The notes under the pieces: generated by a model
Seen by the model: only the letters and a program-made list of their open reading frames with translations
What the model was told of the DNA's origin: nothing
Databases searched by the model: none
Shown: positions 1 through 5,943 of the stretch, in pieces
Position numbering within the stretch: the first letter of the stretch is position 1
How the letters are laid out: every line of letters starts with the position of its first letter
Assembly (NCBI GenBank): GCA_023389095.1
Contig: JAEWFB010000404.1
Span: 1-14,563 of the forward strand
Length of the DNA stretch: 14,563 bases
From: Actinomycetes bacterium
GTDB lineage: Bacteria > Actinomycetota > Actinomycetes > Actinomycetales > Dermatophilaceae
Direction: 5' to 3'
Program-made: the position numbers and the translations under genes

Positions 1-29
1 TCCTCGTGCTCCGGGCTCAGCTCGAACAT
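1..29 (-). CDS. Probable acyl-CoA dehydrogenase, first 9 codons only (cut by window edge)
   Basis: Only the start is present. Reading leftward from the ATG at 29 gives MFELSPEHE, which resembles the opening of many actinobacterial acyl-CoA dehydrogenases (MFELSPEHEEF-type). A strong Shine-Dalgarno, AAGGAGAA on the minus strand (35-42), sits 5 nt before the ATG and supports a real start. The gene diverges from a MerR regulator across a palindromic operator, an arrangement known for LiuR-like MerR proteins that control branched-chain or fatty acyl-CoA breakdown genes. The identification rests on nine residues plus context, so it is tentative. Confidence 0.55.
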
Positions 30-34
30 CGGTG

Positions 35-42
35 TTCTCCTT
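35..42 (-). promoter_or_regulatory. Shine-Dalgarno of the leftward acyl-CoA dehydrogenase-like gene
   Basis: The minus strand reads AAGGAGAA, five bases before the ATG at 29. It is one of the clearest ribosome binding sites in the window and is the main reason to accept the 9-codon fragment as a gene start. Confidence 0.7.
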
Positions 43-53
43 GTGGGATGTGC

Positions 54-82
54 TTGACGCTTACGTAAACGTAAAGCACGAT
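54..82 (+). promoter_or_regulatory. MerR promoter with palindromic operator in the spacer
   Basis: A -35-like TTGACG (54-59) and a weak -10-like CACGAT (77-82) are separated by 17 nt. The spacer contains the palindrome TTACGT-AA-ACGTAA (61-74), whose 6-bp arms match exactly. The -10 ends 7 nt before the merR ATG at 90. MerR-family proteins classically bind dyads between -35 and -10. An ACGT-rich dyad like this agrees with what I recall of LiuR sites. The same dyad lies about 32-45 nt upstream of the divergent gene's ATG, so it could control both directions. The palindrome is seen directly; its role is inferred. Confidence 0.6.
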
Positions 83-89
83 CGGGGGC

Positions 90-473
90 ATGACAAGTGC
101 GCCGACGTGGACCATCGCCCAGGTCGCGGAGGAGTTCGGAGTCACCCACCGCACCGTCCGCCACTACGAGGACCTGGGGCTCATCTCCCCCGAGCGTCGG
201 GGCACCCAGCGCGTCTACCACCGCCGCGACCGCACCCGCCTCAACCTCATCCTCCGGGGCAAGCGTCTCGGCTTCCCGCTCGAGCAGATCCGCACGATCA
301 TCGACCTCTTCGACGCCCCGCGCGGGCGGCGCACCCAGCTCGAGTACGTCCTCGGCGAGATCGACGAGCGGCGCGCCGACCTCGAGCAGCGGCTGCGCGA
401 CGTCCAGGACGCCATCGCCGAGCTCGGCGAGTTCGAGCGCCGGTGCCGTGAGGACCTCGACAAGCTCGCGTGA
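90..473 (+). CDS. MerR-family transcriptional regulator (LiuR-like)
   Basis: This 127-residue protein has an N-terminal winged helix-turn-helix (about 8-75; WTIAQVAEEFGVTHRTVRHYEDLGL is the typical MerR start, with the RVY wing motif at 41-43). A C-terminal dimerisation helix, likely coiled coil, spans about 80-120. Only one cysteine (C119) is present and there is no CXXC metal-binding tail, so it is unlikely to be a mercury or heavy-metal sensor; an acyl-CoA-type ligand is more plausible. It diverges from an acyl-CoA dehydrogenase-like gene across a shared palindrome, the layout of LiuR regulators. No good Shine-Dalgarno precedes the ATG; the -10-like CACGAT 7 nt upstream suggests a leaderless message. 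The sulfurtransferase gene starts 13 nt downstream and may be co-transcribed. The family is secure; the LiuR-type role is inference. Confidence 0.85.
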   Translation: MTSAPTWTIAQVAEEFGVTHRTVRHYEDLGLISPERRGTQRVYHRRDRTRLNLILRGKRLGFPLEQIRTIIDLFDAPRGRRTQLEYVLGEIDERRADLEQRLRDVQDAIAELGEFERRCREDLDKLA

Positions 474-486
474 CACGATGGAGCGC

Positions 487-1365
487 ATGAGCGCTGCAGA
501 CACGAAGTTCTCCGCGTACGCGCACCCCGAGCGGCTCGTCACCACCGACTGGCTCGCCGAGCAGATCGCCTCCGGCGCCGTGGGCGCGCCCGGCGGCATC
601 GCCCTGCTCGAGTCCGACGAGGACGTCCTGCTCTACGACACCGGCCACATCCCCGGCGCGCTGAAGATCGACTGGCACCTCGACCTCAACGACCCGGTCA
701 CCCGTGACTACGTCGACGGCGCAGGGTTCGCCGAGGTCCTCGGCGCCCGCGGCATCTCGCGTGACACGACGGTCGTCATCTACGGCGACAAGAGCAACTG
801 GTGGGCGGCCTACGCCCTCTGGGTGTTCAGCCTCTTCGGGCACGAGGACGTCCGGCTGCTCGACGGCGGCCGCGCGAAGTGGATCGCCGAGGGCCGTGAG
901 CTGACCCGCGACGTCGCGAAGCCGACCCCTGCCGAGTACCCCGTGGCCGAGCGCGACGACGCCCCGATCCGCGCCTTCAAGGACGACGTGCTCGCGCATC
1001 TCGGCAAGCCCCTCGTCGACGTCCGGTCCCCCGGCGAGTACTCGGGCGAGCTGCTGCACATGCCCGACTACCCGCAGGAGGGTGCGATGCGCGGTGGCCA
1101 CATCCCCGGCGCGCGGTCCGTGCCGTGGGCCCGGGCCGCGAACGAGGACGGCACGTTCAAGACGCGCGAGGACCTCGAGGCGATCTACCTCACCGAGCAG
1201 GGCCTCGCCCCCGGCGACGACGTCGTCGCCTACTGCCGCATCGGCGAGCGCTCGTCGCACACGTGGTTCGTGCTGACGCACCTGCTCGGGTTCGAGGCGG
1301 TCCGCAACTACGACGGGTCCTGGACCGAGTGGGGCAACGCCGTGCGCGTCCCCATCGAGAAGTGA
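487..1365 (+). CDS. sseA: Thiosulfate sulfurtransferase (rhodanese, SseA/CysA type)
   Basis: A 292-residue cytosolic enzyme with two rhodanese domains, the usual family length. The N-terminal inactive domain runs about 15-140 (DTGHIPGALKIDW near 51-63). The C-terminal catalytic domain runs about 155-290 (VDVRSPGEYSG near 177-187, RGGHIPGA near 202-209). The active loop CRIGERS starts at Cys250, the persulfide-carrying residue, and matches the CRIGERSSHTW loop of mycobacterial CysA/SseA. It transfers sulfur from thiosulfate (or a similar donor) to an acceptor thiol or cyanide. I chose the ATG at 487; an in-frame ATG at 478 would add MER, and neither has an ideal Shine-Dalgarno (GGAG at 480-483 is too close to 487). 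The SufE gene follows after 31 nt, a pairing that suggests sulfur trafficking towards Fe-S clusters. Function is confident; the physiological donor and acceptor are unknown. Confidence 0.93.
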   Translation: MSAADTKFSAYAHPERLVTTDWLAEQIASGAVGAPGGIALLESDEDVLLYDTGHIPGALKIDWHLDLNDPVTRDYVDGAGFAEVLGARGISRDTTVVIYGDKSNWWAAYALWVFSLFGHEDVRLLDGGRAKWIAEGRELTRDVAKPTPAEYPVAERDDAPIRAFKDDVLAHLGKPLVDVRSPGEYSGELLHMPDYPQEGAMRGGHIPGARSVPWARAANEDGTFKTREDLEAIYLTEQGLAPGDDVVAYCRIGERSSHTWFVLTHLLGFEAVRNYDGSWTEWGNAVRVPIEK

Positions 1366-1396
1366 CCCCGGCACTCCTGCGAAGGCACCGATCCCG

Positions 1397-1852
1397 ATGA
1401 CCGACACCCCTCTGCCCACGTCCCTGGCCGAGATCGCCGAGGACTTCCGCGAGGCCACGAACGACCTCAAGCTCCAGCTGCTCCTCGAGTTCAGCGACGA
1501 GCTGCCCGGTCTTCCCGAGCGCTACGTCGGCCACCTCGACCAGCTCGAACGTGTCGACGAGTGCCAGTCGCCGCTGTTCCTGACCGTAGAGGTGGACGGC
1601 GGCGCCTCGCTCGAGGACCGCACCGTGCACCTGTTCTTCGACGCGCCGGCCGAGGCCCCGACGACCCGCGGCTTCGCCGGGATCCTCCACGAGGGCCTCG
1701 ACGGCCTGTCCGCCGCCGAGGTGCTCGCCGTGCCGGACGACGCGCCGATGCGCTTCGGCCTGGCCGACGCGGTCTCGCCGCTCCGGATGCGCGGCATGGT
1801 CGCGATGCTCGGCCGGATCAAGCGCCAGGTCCGCGCGAAGACGTCCGCCTGA
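1397..1852 (+). CDS. sufE: SufE-family sulfur acceptor protein
   Basis: A 151-residue protein of the SufE/CsdE fold, close to the usual family length. Cys56, in the motif VDECQSPLF, is the expected persulfide-accepting cysteine; it is followed by the typical edge region and the C-terminal helices RMRGMVAMLGRIK. SufE proteins take sulfur from a cysteine desulfurase and pass it on for Fe-S cluster assembly. In actinobacteria this variant commonly sits beside a rhodanese-type sulfurtransferase, as here (31 nt gap), rather than beside sufS, so the physiological sulfur source may be the upstream enzyme. GAAGG at 1381-1385 is a plausible Shine-Dalgarno 11 nt before the ATG. No sufS is present in the window. 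Confidence 0.9.
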   Translation: MTDTPLPTSLAEIAEDFREATNDLKLQLLLEFSDELPGLPERYVGHLDQLERVDECQSPLFLTVEVDGGASLEDRTVHLFFDAPAEAPTTRGFAGILHEGLDGLSAAEVLAVPDDAPMRFGLADAVSPLRMRGMVAMLGRIKRQVRAKTSA

Positions 1853-1900
1853 CGAGGACACACGCACACCCGTTCCCCGGGTCACCGAACCCCCGCTCCC

Positions 1901-2095
1901 ACGTCACTGCTGCACCCCACGCAGCACTGACGTAGCAACAGACCCCCACCTCTCCCCGGCGACACCCCACCGCCGCGCTACGTCACTGCTGCACCCCACG
2001 CAGCACTGACGTAGCAACAGCCCCCCCCACCTCTCCCCGGCCACACCCCACCGCCGCGCTACGTCACTGCTGCACCCCACGCAGCACTGACGTAG
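1901..2095. repeat. Tandem array of three long palindromes (REP-like), about 80-bp unit
   Basis: This array fills most of the 326-nt gap between sufE and the XRE gene. Three copies of one stem-loop lie at 1901-1933 (shortened outer arm), 1978-2014 and 2059-2095. Each has left arm CTACGTCACTGCTGC, loop ACCCCAC and right arm GCAGCACTGACGTAG: 8 outer and 6 inner pairs around a single C-C mismatch. Unit starts (ACGT) are at 1901, 1980 and 2061, giving periods of 79 and 81 bp. The two C-rich linkers are near-identical, differing by a C-run length change and about two substitutions, so this is a recent tandem duplication. There is no T-tract after the stems. It may be a REP/BIME-like element, a set of protein sites or a structured RNA; the sequence alone does not decide. 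Confidence 0.85.
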
Positions 2096-2150
2096 GAACC
2101 GTTCGAGGACGTGCAGGCCTGTGGACAGACGCTCCAGAGGGCGCTCGCGA

Positions 2151-2169
2151 TGTCAGAGGGCTGTCAGAG
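2151..2169 (+). promoter_or_regulatory. Direct repeat TGTCAGAG x2, candidate operator of the XRE gene
   Basis: TGTCAGAG occurs at 2151-2158 and again at 2162-2169, start to start 11 bp apart, about one helical turn. It ends 9 nt before the XRE start codon. A pair of same-face half-sites here would suit autoregulation or binding by another regulator. No clear -10 or -35 was found nearby. The repeat is seen directly; the role is speculative. Confidence 0.35.
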
Positions 2170-2178
2170 CATCGGCGC

Positions 2179-2829
2179 ATGGACCAGCAGAGCCAGCACC
2201 CGGACTCATCGACCTACCCCGATGATCGCTTCGCGCGGCTCGTGGTGCGCGCACGACGCCTCGGCGACCTCAGCCAGCGTGACCTGGCCGGGCGCGTCGA
2301 CGTGGCGGCCAGCACCGTGAGCCGCATCGAATCAGGGCAGATCGTGCCGGATGTCCGCTTGTTCTGTCGCATCATGGCCGCTGCCGGCCTGCGCCTTGCG
2401 GTTCTCGACCCCGAGGGTCGGGACGTGGCTGCGGTGTCCGACGACGCCGTTCGCGACAACGCCGGTCGACGGTTTCCGGCCCACCTCGACGTCGCGCCGC
2501 CGGACGAGGTGCCGTACGAGCGGTGGGCCTACCCGCGGTACGACCGCCCGGCGGCTCGCGGGTGGTACCAGCTGCGCCCGGCCCGCGACCGGGACGCGGC
2601 CGGGAGGGTCAGCGGGCGCCCCGACGACCACCCCACGGAGGGCGAGCTCGAGACCAGAGCGCGGCTCATGGCCGGGCCTCAGCCGCGGGTCGCTCCGGTT
2701 CCGGTGCCGCTGCCGGAGTGCGAGTGCCTGGACGAATGCTTCGAGACGTGGTGCATCGGTCCGTGTCCGTGCCGCTGCGAGCCACCGCCGGCATCCGCGT
2801 GGGACCGACGCCGCCTCCTCAGCGGCTGA
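2179..2829 (+). CDS. XRE-family HTH protein with a Cys-rich C-terminus
   Basis: A 216-residue protein. Residues about 18-75 form a Cro/C1-type helix-turn-helix (LSQRDLAGRVDVAASTVSRIESGQ gives both helices). A basic, Pro/Arg/Asp-rich middle (about 95-175) has no recognisable domain. The C-terminal segment 181-200 holds seven cysteines (181, 183, 187, 192, 196, 198, 200) in the order C-x-C-x3-C-x4-C-x3-C-x-C-x-C, suggesting metal or Fe-S binding or redox switching. The start at 2179 has only a weak ribosome site; direct repeats TGTCAGAG lie just upstream. Codon choice is less strictly G/C-ending than in flanking genes (TCA, GAT, CTT, GTT and TGT all occur), which hints at later acquisition. The gene ends tail-to-tail with the methyltransferase, overlapping by 11 bp. 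The HTH is clear; target and ligand are unknown. Confidence 0.8.
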   Translation: MDQQSQHPDSSTYPDDRFARLVVRARRLGDLSQRDLAGRVDVAASTVSRIESGQIVPDVRLFCRIMAAAGLRLAVLDPEGRDVAAVSDDAVRDNAGRRFPAHLDVAPPDEVPYERWAYPRYDRPAARGWYQLRPARDRDAAGRVSGRPDDHPTEGELETRARLMAGPQPRVAPVPVPLPECECLDECFETWCIGPCPCRCEPPPASAWDRRRLLSG

Positions 2830-2830
2830 G
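2818..2830. other. Palindrome holding both stop codons of convergent genes
   Basis: CTCAGC-G-GCTGAG is a 13-bp palindrome with one central base. Its plus-strand TGA (2827-2829) ends the XRE gene and its minus-strand TGA (2819-2821) ends the methyltransferase. There is no spacer for a terminator, so the two transcripts must overlap at their 3' ends unless one stops inside the other gene. Confidence 0.8.
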
Positions 2831-3490
2831 TCGAGGCGCCCGGAACACCGCGCGCCAGAGCTCGGGCCGTGGCGACTCGAGGCGGTCGACGACGAGGCGG
2901 TCGCCGGCCAACGACCCCACCGTGGACGCGGTCAGGGCGAAGGGTGGTCCGTCCGTCTCGTCCACGTCACCGGCCGCGCGGAACGCCACGGCGAACAGGG
3001 TCCCGCCGGGCGCGACGAACCCTGTGATGCTCGGGATCGCTTGTGACCGTGGCGGATCAGGCATCGCCTGGATCGTGAAGATCTCCACGACGAGGTCGAA
3101 AGCGCCGGCCCACTCCGGCGGGGGCGAGAGCAGGTCGGCGACGCGGTAGTCGACGACCGACTCCGGGTGCCGTGACCGCGCCGTCACGACGGCGTTCGGC
3201 GACAGGTCGAAGGCCGTCGTCGCGAAGCCGAGCGAGGCGAGATACTCCGCATCCGCCCCGAGGCCGCAGCCGACGACGAGGGCACGGTGACCATCGCCCC
3301 GCAGTCCCCCGTCCGGCAGCCCTTCGGCCCAGTCGCGCAGCAGCGGGTGCGGGGCGTCGCGGTCCCACGGCATCGAGATGCGACCCGCGACCCCTTCTCC
3401 GTAGAGGCGGTCGAACCACGCGTTCGGCTCGCCCGCCCCGAGCGCCTCGGCGGCGAGCACGCCGGCCCGCTCGTCCCAGTCACGGCCCAC
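2819..3490 (-). CDS. Class I SAM-dependent methyltransferase
   Basis: A 223-residue protein with a Rossmann-type SAM site. Motif I is VVGCGLGAD (72-80), the acidic end of beta-2 is in AFDLS (D95), and a further strand is FDLVVEIFTIQ (131-141). The N-terminal AWFDRLY...MPWDRDAPHPLL (24-51) resembles the W/PWD region of thiopurine- or thiol-methyltransferase-like proteins, so a small-molecule substrate is likelier than RNA or protein. The GTG start at 3490 lies 2 nt after the TGA of tryptophan 2,3-dioxygenase, with a strong GGAGG 7 nt upstream inside the end of that gene, so the two are probably one transcript with coupled translation. The 3' end overlaps the convergent XRE gene by 11 bp. The family is confident; the substrate cannot be told. 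Confidence 0.85.
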   Translation of the reverse strand: MGRDWDERAGVLAAEALGAGEPNAWFDRLYGEGVAGRISMPWDRDAPHPLLRDWAEGLPDGGLRGDGHRALVVGCGLGADAEYLASLGFATTAFDLSPNAVVTARSRHPESVVDYRVADLLSPPPEWAGAFDLVVEIFTIQAMPDPPRSQAIPSITGFVAPGGTLFAVAFRAAGDVDETDGPPFALTASTVGSLAGDRLVVDRLESPRPELWRAVFRAPRLSR

Positions 3491-3492
3491 CG

Positions 3493-4374
3493 TCAGCCTC
3501 CGATCCTCGTCCGGACCTCGTAGAGCTCCGGGAAGAACGTCAGGTCGAGGGCACGGCGCAGGAAGTCGACGCCGCTCGAGCCGCCCGTGCCGACCTTCTG
3601 CCCGATGGTGCGCTGGACCACCTGCAGGTGGCGGAAACGCCACTGCTGGAAGTTGTCCTCGAGGTCGACGAGCTCCTCGCACGTCTCGTAGACACCCCAG
3701 TGGTCGTGCGGTGCCGCGTACACCTCGGCGAACACGTCGACGAGGCCCGGGTCGTGCCGGTAGGGCTGGCTCCAGTCGCGGTCGAGAAGGGGACCGGGCA
3801 CCGCGTAGCCGCGCCGCGACAGGTACGCGAGGAAAGTGTCGTAGAGGCTCGGCTCGTGGAGCAGCTCGTCGAGCGCCTCTCGCGCCGACGCGTCGTGGGA
3901 GAACACGGCCACCATGTCGGCGTTCTTGTTGCCGAGGAGGAACTCGACCTCCCGGTACTGCGCCGACTGGAAGCCCGAGCTCGTCGCGAGGAACGGGCGG
4001 ATCTGCGCGTACTCGCTCGGGGTCAGGGTCGCGAGCACCGACCACTGGTCGGTCAGGGTGTGCTGGATGTGCTTGACCCGCGCCAGCCGCTTGAGCGCCG
4101 GTGCGAGCTCGTCCGAGCCGAGCAGGCTCCGGGCCGAACGCAGCTCGTGGATCATCAGCTTGAGCCAGAGCTCGGACGTCTGGTGCTGGATGATGAACAG
4201 CAGCTCGTCGTGCTGTGGCGGGTCGCTCAGCGGCTGCTGGGCGCTGAGCAGCGTGTCCAGCCGCAGGTAGTCCCCGTAGGACATCCGTCGGGCGAAGTCG
4301 CGCTCGATCCCCTGCTCGAGCTCGCGCCGACTGCGCGGGTCCACTGCACCGGTTCCACCGACGGCGTCGTCCAT
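3493..4374 (-). CDS. kynA: Tryptophan 2,3-dioxygenase
   Basis: This haem enzyme oxidises L-tryptophan to N-formylkynurenine, the first step of the kynurenine route. The 293-residue protein keeps the family's key residues at the spacing I recall for the Xanthomonas campestris enzyme: distal His64 (FIIQHQTSELW), Tyr122 and Arg126 (substrate carboxylate), the SSGFQSAQYR helix at 132-141, proximal haem ligand His249 (WRFRHLQ), and Thr263 in the GTGGSSG loop (262-268). The ATG at 4374 is chosen because TAGGAT lies 7 nt upstream, a leaderless-type promoter; a longer frame to 4440 would run through that box and the upstream gene's end. A methyltransferase follows 2 nt downstream. No formamidase or kynureninase is present, so the fate of N-formylkynurenine must depend on genes outside the window. 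Confidence 0.95.
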   Translation of the reverse strand: MDDAVGGTGAVDPRSRRELEQGIERDFARRMSYGDYLRLDTLLSAQQPLSDPPQHDELLFIIQHQTSELWLKLMIHELRSARSLLGSDELAPALKRLARVKHIQHTLTDQWSVLATLTPSEYAQIRPFLATSSGFQSAQYREVEFLLGNKNADMVAVFSHDASAREALDELLHEPSLYDTFLAYLSRRGYAVPGPLLDRDWSQPYRHDPGLVDVFAEVYAAPHDHWGVYETCEELVDLEDNFQQWRFRHLQVVQRTIGQKVGTGGSSGVDFLRRALDLTFFPELYEVRTRIGG

Positions 4375-4381
4375 GCCCGCG

Positions 4382-4387
4382 ATCCTA
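4382..4387 (-). promoter_or_regulatory. -10 box of kynA, leaderless type
   Basis: TAGGAT on the minus strand ends 7 nt before the kynA ATG, and no Shine-Dalgarno lies between. It sits in the 22-nt gap after the DUF3806-like gene, so kynA and the methyltransferase can be transcribed independently of the genes upstream. No convincing -35 was seen. Confidence 0.55.
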
Positions 4388-4396
4388 GGGGCAGCG

Positions 4397-4906
4397 TCAG
4401 CGCATTCTCGGTCGCAGCCCGACCAGGTGCGAGACCACACCCGGGATCCAGCCGGTCTCCCCGCGCATCCACCGCGCGCCGACGAGGTTGTGCGGCACCA
4501 CGACCGTGTCGGCCCGGGCGGCGACGAGTCCGAGGTCGGTGCCGAACACGTCCGTGACGACTGCCCAGTCGCGGGCGCTGTGCCGGGTCAGGTGCTCGCC
4601 GATCGCGATGGCGAAAGTGTCGACGACGACGTCGGACCCGCCACCGGCGGTGGCGTCCGCCTGCACGGCACGGTACTGGTCGTCGAAGTGGGAGCCGATG
4701 GAGTCGAGGTCGTCGACATCGACGCCGAGCGCTGCCGCACGCTCGAGGCCCGACGCGATCCGCTCGCGCTCCTCGTCACCGAGCGGCCGGCTCTCCGGGC
4801 GGCCCGACACCGTGGGCACGAGCGCGTCGTCGGTGTCGGGAGACTCGTCGGTCTCCGGCGGCTCGTCGACGAACTCGGAGCTCTTGCGGCGCGAGAACAG
4901 ACCCAT
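4397..4906 (-). CDS. DUF3806-like protein, function unknown
   Basis: A 169-residue soluble protein without signal peptide or membrane segment. Residues 1-40 are acidic and probably disordered (EPPETDESPDTDD) after a short basic start (MGLFSRRK). Residues about 45-160 look like a DUF3806-type domain: FAIAIGEHLTRH, then W114, GTDLGL (122-127), VVVPHNLVGARW (135-146), and a final GETGWIPGVVSHLVGL. That assignment is from memory of the family pattern and is moderate. The MGLFSRRK start also resembles DUF3710 proteins, but the rest does not. TACGTT lies 6 nt before the ATG, suggesting its own leaderless promoter. It lies between an aldo-keto reductase and kynA, all reading the same way. No function can be proposed. 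Confidence 0.75.
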   Translation of the reverse strand: MGLFSRRKSSEFVDEPPETDESPDTDDALVPTVSGRPESRPLGDEERERIASGLERAAALGVDVDDLDSIGSHFDDQYRAVQADATAGGGSDVVVDTFAIAIGEHLTRHSARDWAVVTDVFGTDLGLVAARADTVVVPHNLVGARWMRGETGWIPGVVSHLVGLRPRMR

Positions 4907-4912
4907 GCCGTC

Positions 4913-4918
4913 AACGTA
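4913..4918 (-). promoter_or_regulatory. -10-like box of the DUF3806-like gene
   Basis: TACGTT on the minus strand fits TANNNT and ends 6 nt before the ATG at 4906, with no Shine-Dalgarno between. It is one of a series of similarly placed boxes in this window. Confidence 0.45.
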
Positions 4919-4950
4919 CTGCGACACCACCGACCGGCCCACCCCCGCTC

Positions 4951-4975
4951 GGCGCCCGAGACCGCCCCGGGCGCC
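4951..4975 (-). terminator. Hairpin after the aldo-keto reductase gene
   Basis: GGCGCCCG (4951-4958) and CGGGCGCC (4968-4975) form a perfect 8-bp GC stem with a 9-nt loop. It starts 20 nt past the stop of the aldo-keto reductase and lies before the promoter of the next gene on the same strand. No T-tract follows. In such GC-rich DNA a chance 8-bp stem is possible, so confidence is limited. Confidence 0.4.
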
Positions 4976-4995
4976 GGCGTCGGGTCGGGCGCCCG

Positions 4996-5838
4996 TCAGC
5001 CGAACGTGTCGGGGTCCGGCCCCGTCCGCGTGCCGCGGTCGAGTCCGGCGAGCGCGTCGAGGTCGTCGCCGTCGAGGGCGAAGTCGAAGACGCGGGCGTT
5101 CTCCTCGATGCGCTCCGGCGTGACCGACCTCGTCAGCACGACGTTGCCGAGCTCGACGTGCCACCGCAGCACGACTCGGGCCGGGGACACGTCATACCGC
5201 TGCGCGATGCCGGTGACGACCGGGTCCTCGAGGAGCCCGGCGCGCACGGCGAGGGGGCTCCACGCCTCGGTGACGATGCCGTGCTCGTCGTGGAAGGCCC
5301 GCAGCTCGCGCTGCTGCAGGTACGGGCTCAGCTCGACCTGGTTGATCGAGGGCAGCACGCCCGTCTCGTCGAGGAGGCGCTGCAGGTGCGGCACCTGGAA
5401 GTTGCAGACGCCGACCGATCGGACGCGGCCCTCCTGCTGGAGCTCGAGCAGGGTGCGCCACGCCTCGACGTAGCGGTCCTGCTTCGGCGCCGGCCAGTGG
5501 ATGAGGTAGAGGTCGAGCACGTCGATACCGAGGCGGTGCATCGACGCCTCGAAGGCACGGCGGACGTCGCCGTGGTCGTCGTTCCACACCTTCGTCGTGA
5601 CGAAGACGTCGTCGCGCGCCAGGTCCGAGCTGGCGAGGACACGTCCGATGCCCTCCTCGTTGCCGTAGATCCGCGCCGTGTCGAGGTGGCGGTAGCCGAC
5701 CTCCAGCGCGCGACCGGCGGCGGCGTCGACCTCGGCGTCCGGCACCTCCCAGACGCCGAAGCCGAGCTGGGGCACGGCGAGACCCGGGGTGCTGGCGTGG
5801 CCGAGGGGCAGGGTGGGGACGTCATGGTGTGTCGTCAT
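4996..5838 (-). CDS. Aldo-keto reductase (NADPH-dependent, AKR5-like)
   Basis: A 280-residue TIM-barrel reductase of the 2,5-diketo-D-gluconate reductase-like group, acting on a carbonyl substrate with NADPH. The catalytic tetrad is complete: Asp53 (DTARIYGNE), Tyr58, Lys83 (TTKVW) and His114 (LIHWP). SVGVCNF (141-147), NQVELSPY (166-173) and the cofactor-loop TRSVTPERIEEN (236-247) follow in family order. In the last motif, the usual IPKS is LTRS here, so the lysine that normally contacts the NADPH phosphate is replaced by Arg. I start at the ATG at 5838, with TAGCGT 7 nt upstream (leaderless type) and GGGAGG too close to be a standard ribosome site; an in-frame GTG at 5847 would overlap that box. 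The gene diverges from accA3. Natural substrate unknown. Confidence 0.92.
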   Translation of the reverse strand: MTTHHDVPTLPLGHASTPGLAVPQLGFGVWEVPDAEVDAAAGRALEVGYRHLDTARIYGNEEGIGRVLASSDLARDDVFVTTKVWNDDHGDVRRAFEASMHRLGIDVLDLYLIHWPAPKQDRYVEAWRTLLELQQEGRVRSVGVCNFQVPHLQRLLDETGVLPSINQVELSPYLQQRELRAFHDEHGIVTEAWSPLAVRAGLLEDPVVTGIAQRYDVSPARVVLRWHVELGNVVLTRSVTPERIEENARVFDFALDGDDLDALAGLDRGTRTGPDPDTFG

Positions 5839-5845
5839 GCCTCCC

Positions 5846-5851
5846 ACGCTA
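5846..5851 (-). promoter_or_regulatory. -10-like box of the aldo-keto reductase gene
   Basis: TAGCGT on the minus strand ends 7 nt before the ATG at 5838. Its position helps decide between that ATG and the GTG at 5847, which would lie inside the box. Confidence 0.45.
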
Positions 5852-5943
5852 GGTCGGGGACCGTCGTGACGATGTGCTGGACCTCACGGCGAGACGGGCG
5901 GGAATATCACCGGCGCCCCCGAAGTTGGGTCGGGCCGAGCCGC

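Noticed and set aside
97..486. N-terminal extension of the sulfurtransferase frame back to 97
   Set aside because: It overlaps the MerR gene in another frame and is Ser/Arg/Ala-rich noise. Rhodanese homology begins just after the ATG at 487.
1901..2095. CRISPR array
   Set aside because: Only three repeats, with linkers that are copies of each other rather than unique spacers, a 79-81 bp period, and no cas genes.
2819..4045. A 408-codon minus-strand frame suggesting a larger methyltransferase fusion
   Set aside because: The part upstream of 3490 overlaps kynA in another frame and is Arg/Pro-rich with no domain. The GTG at 3490 with GGAGG just ahead is the natural start.
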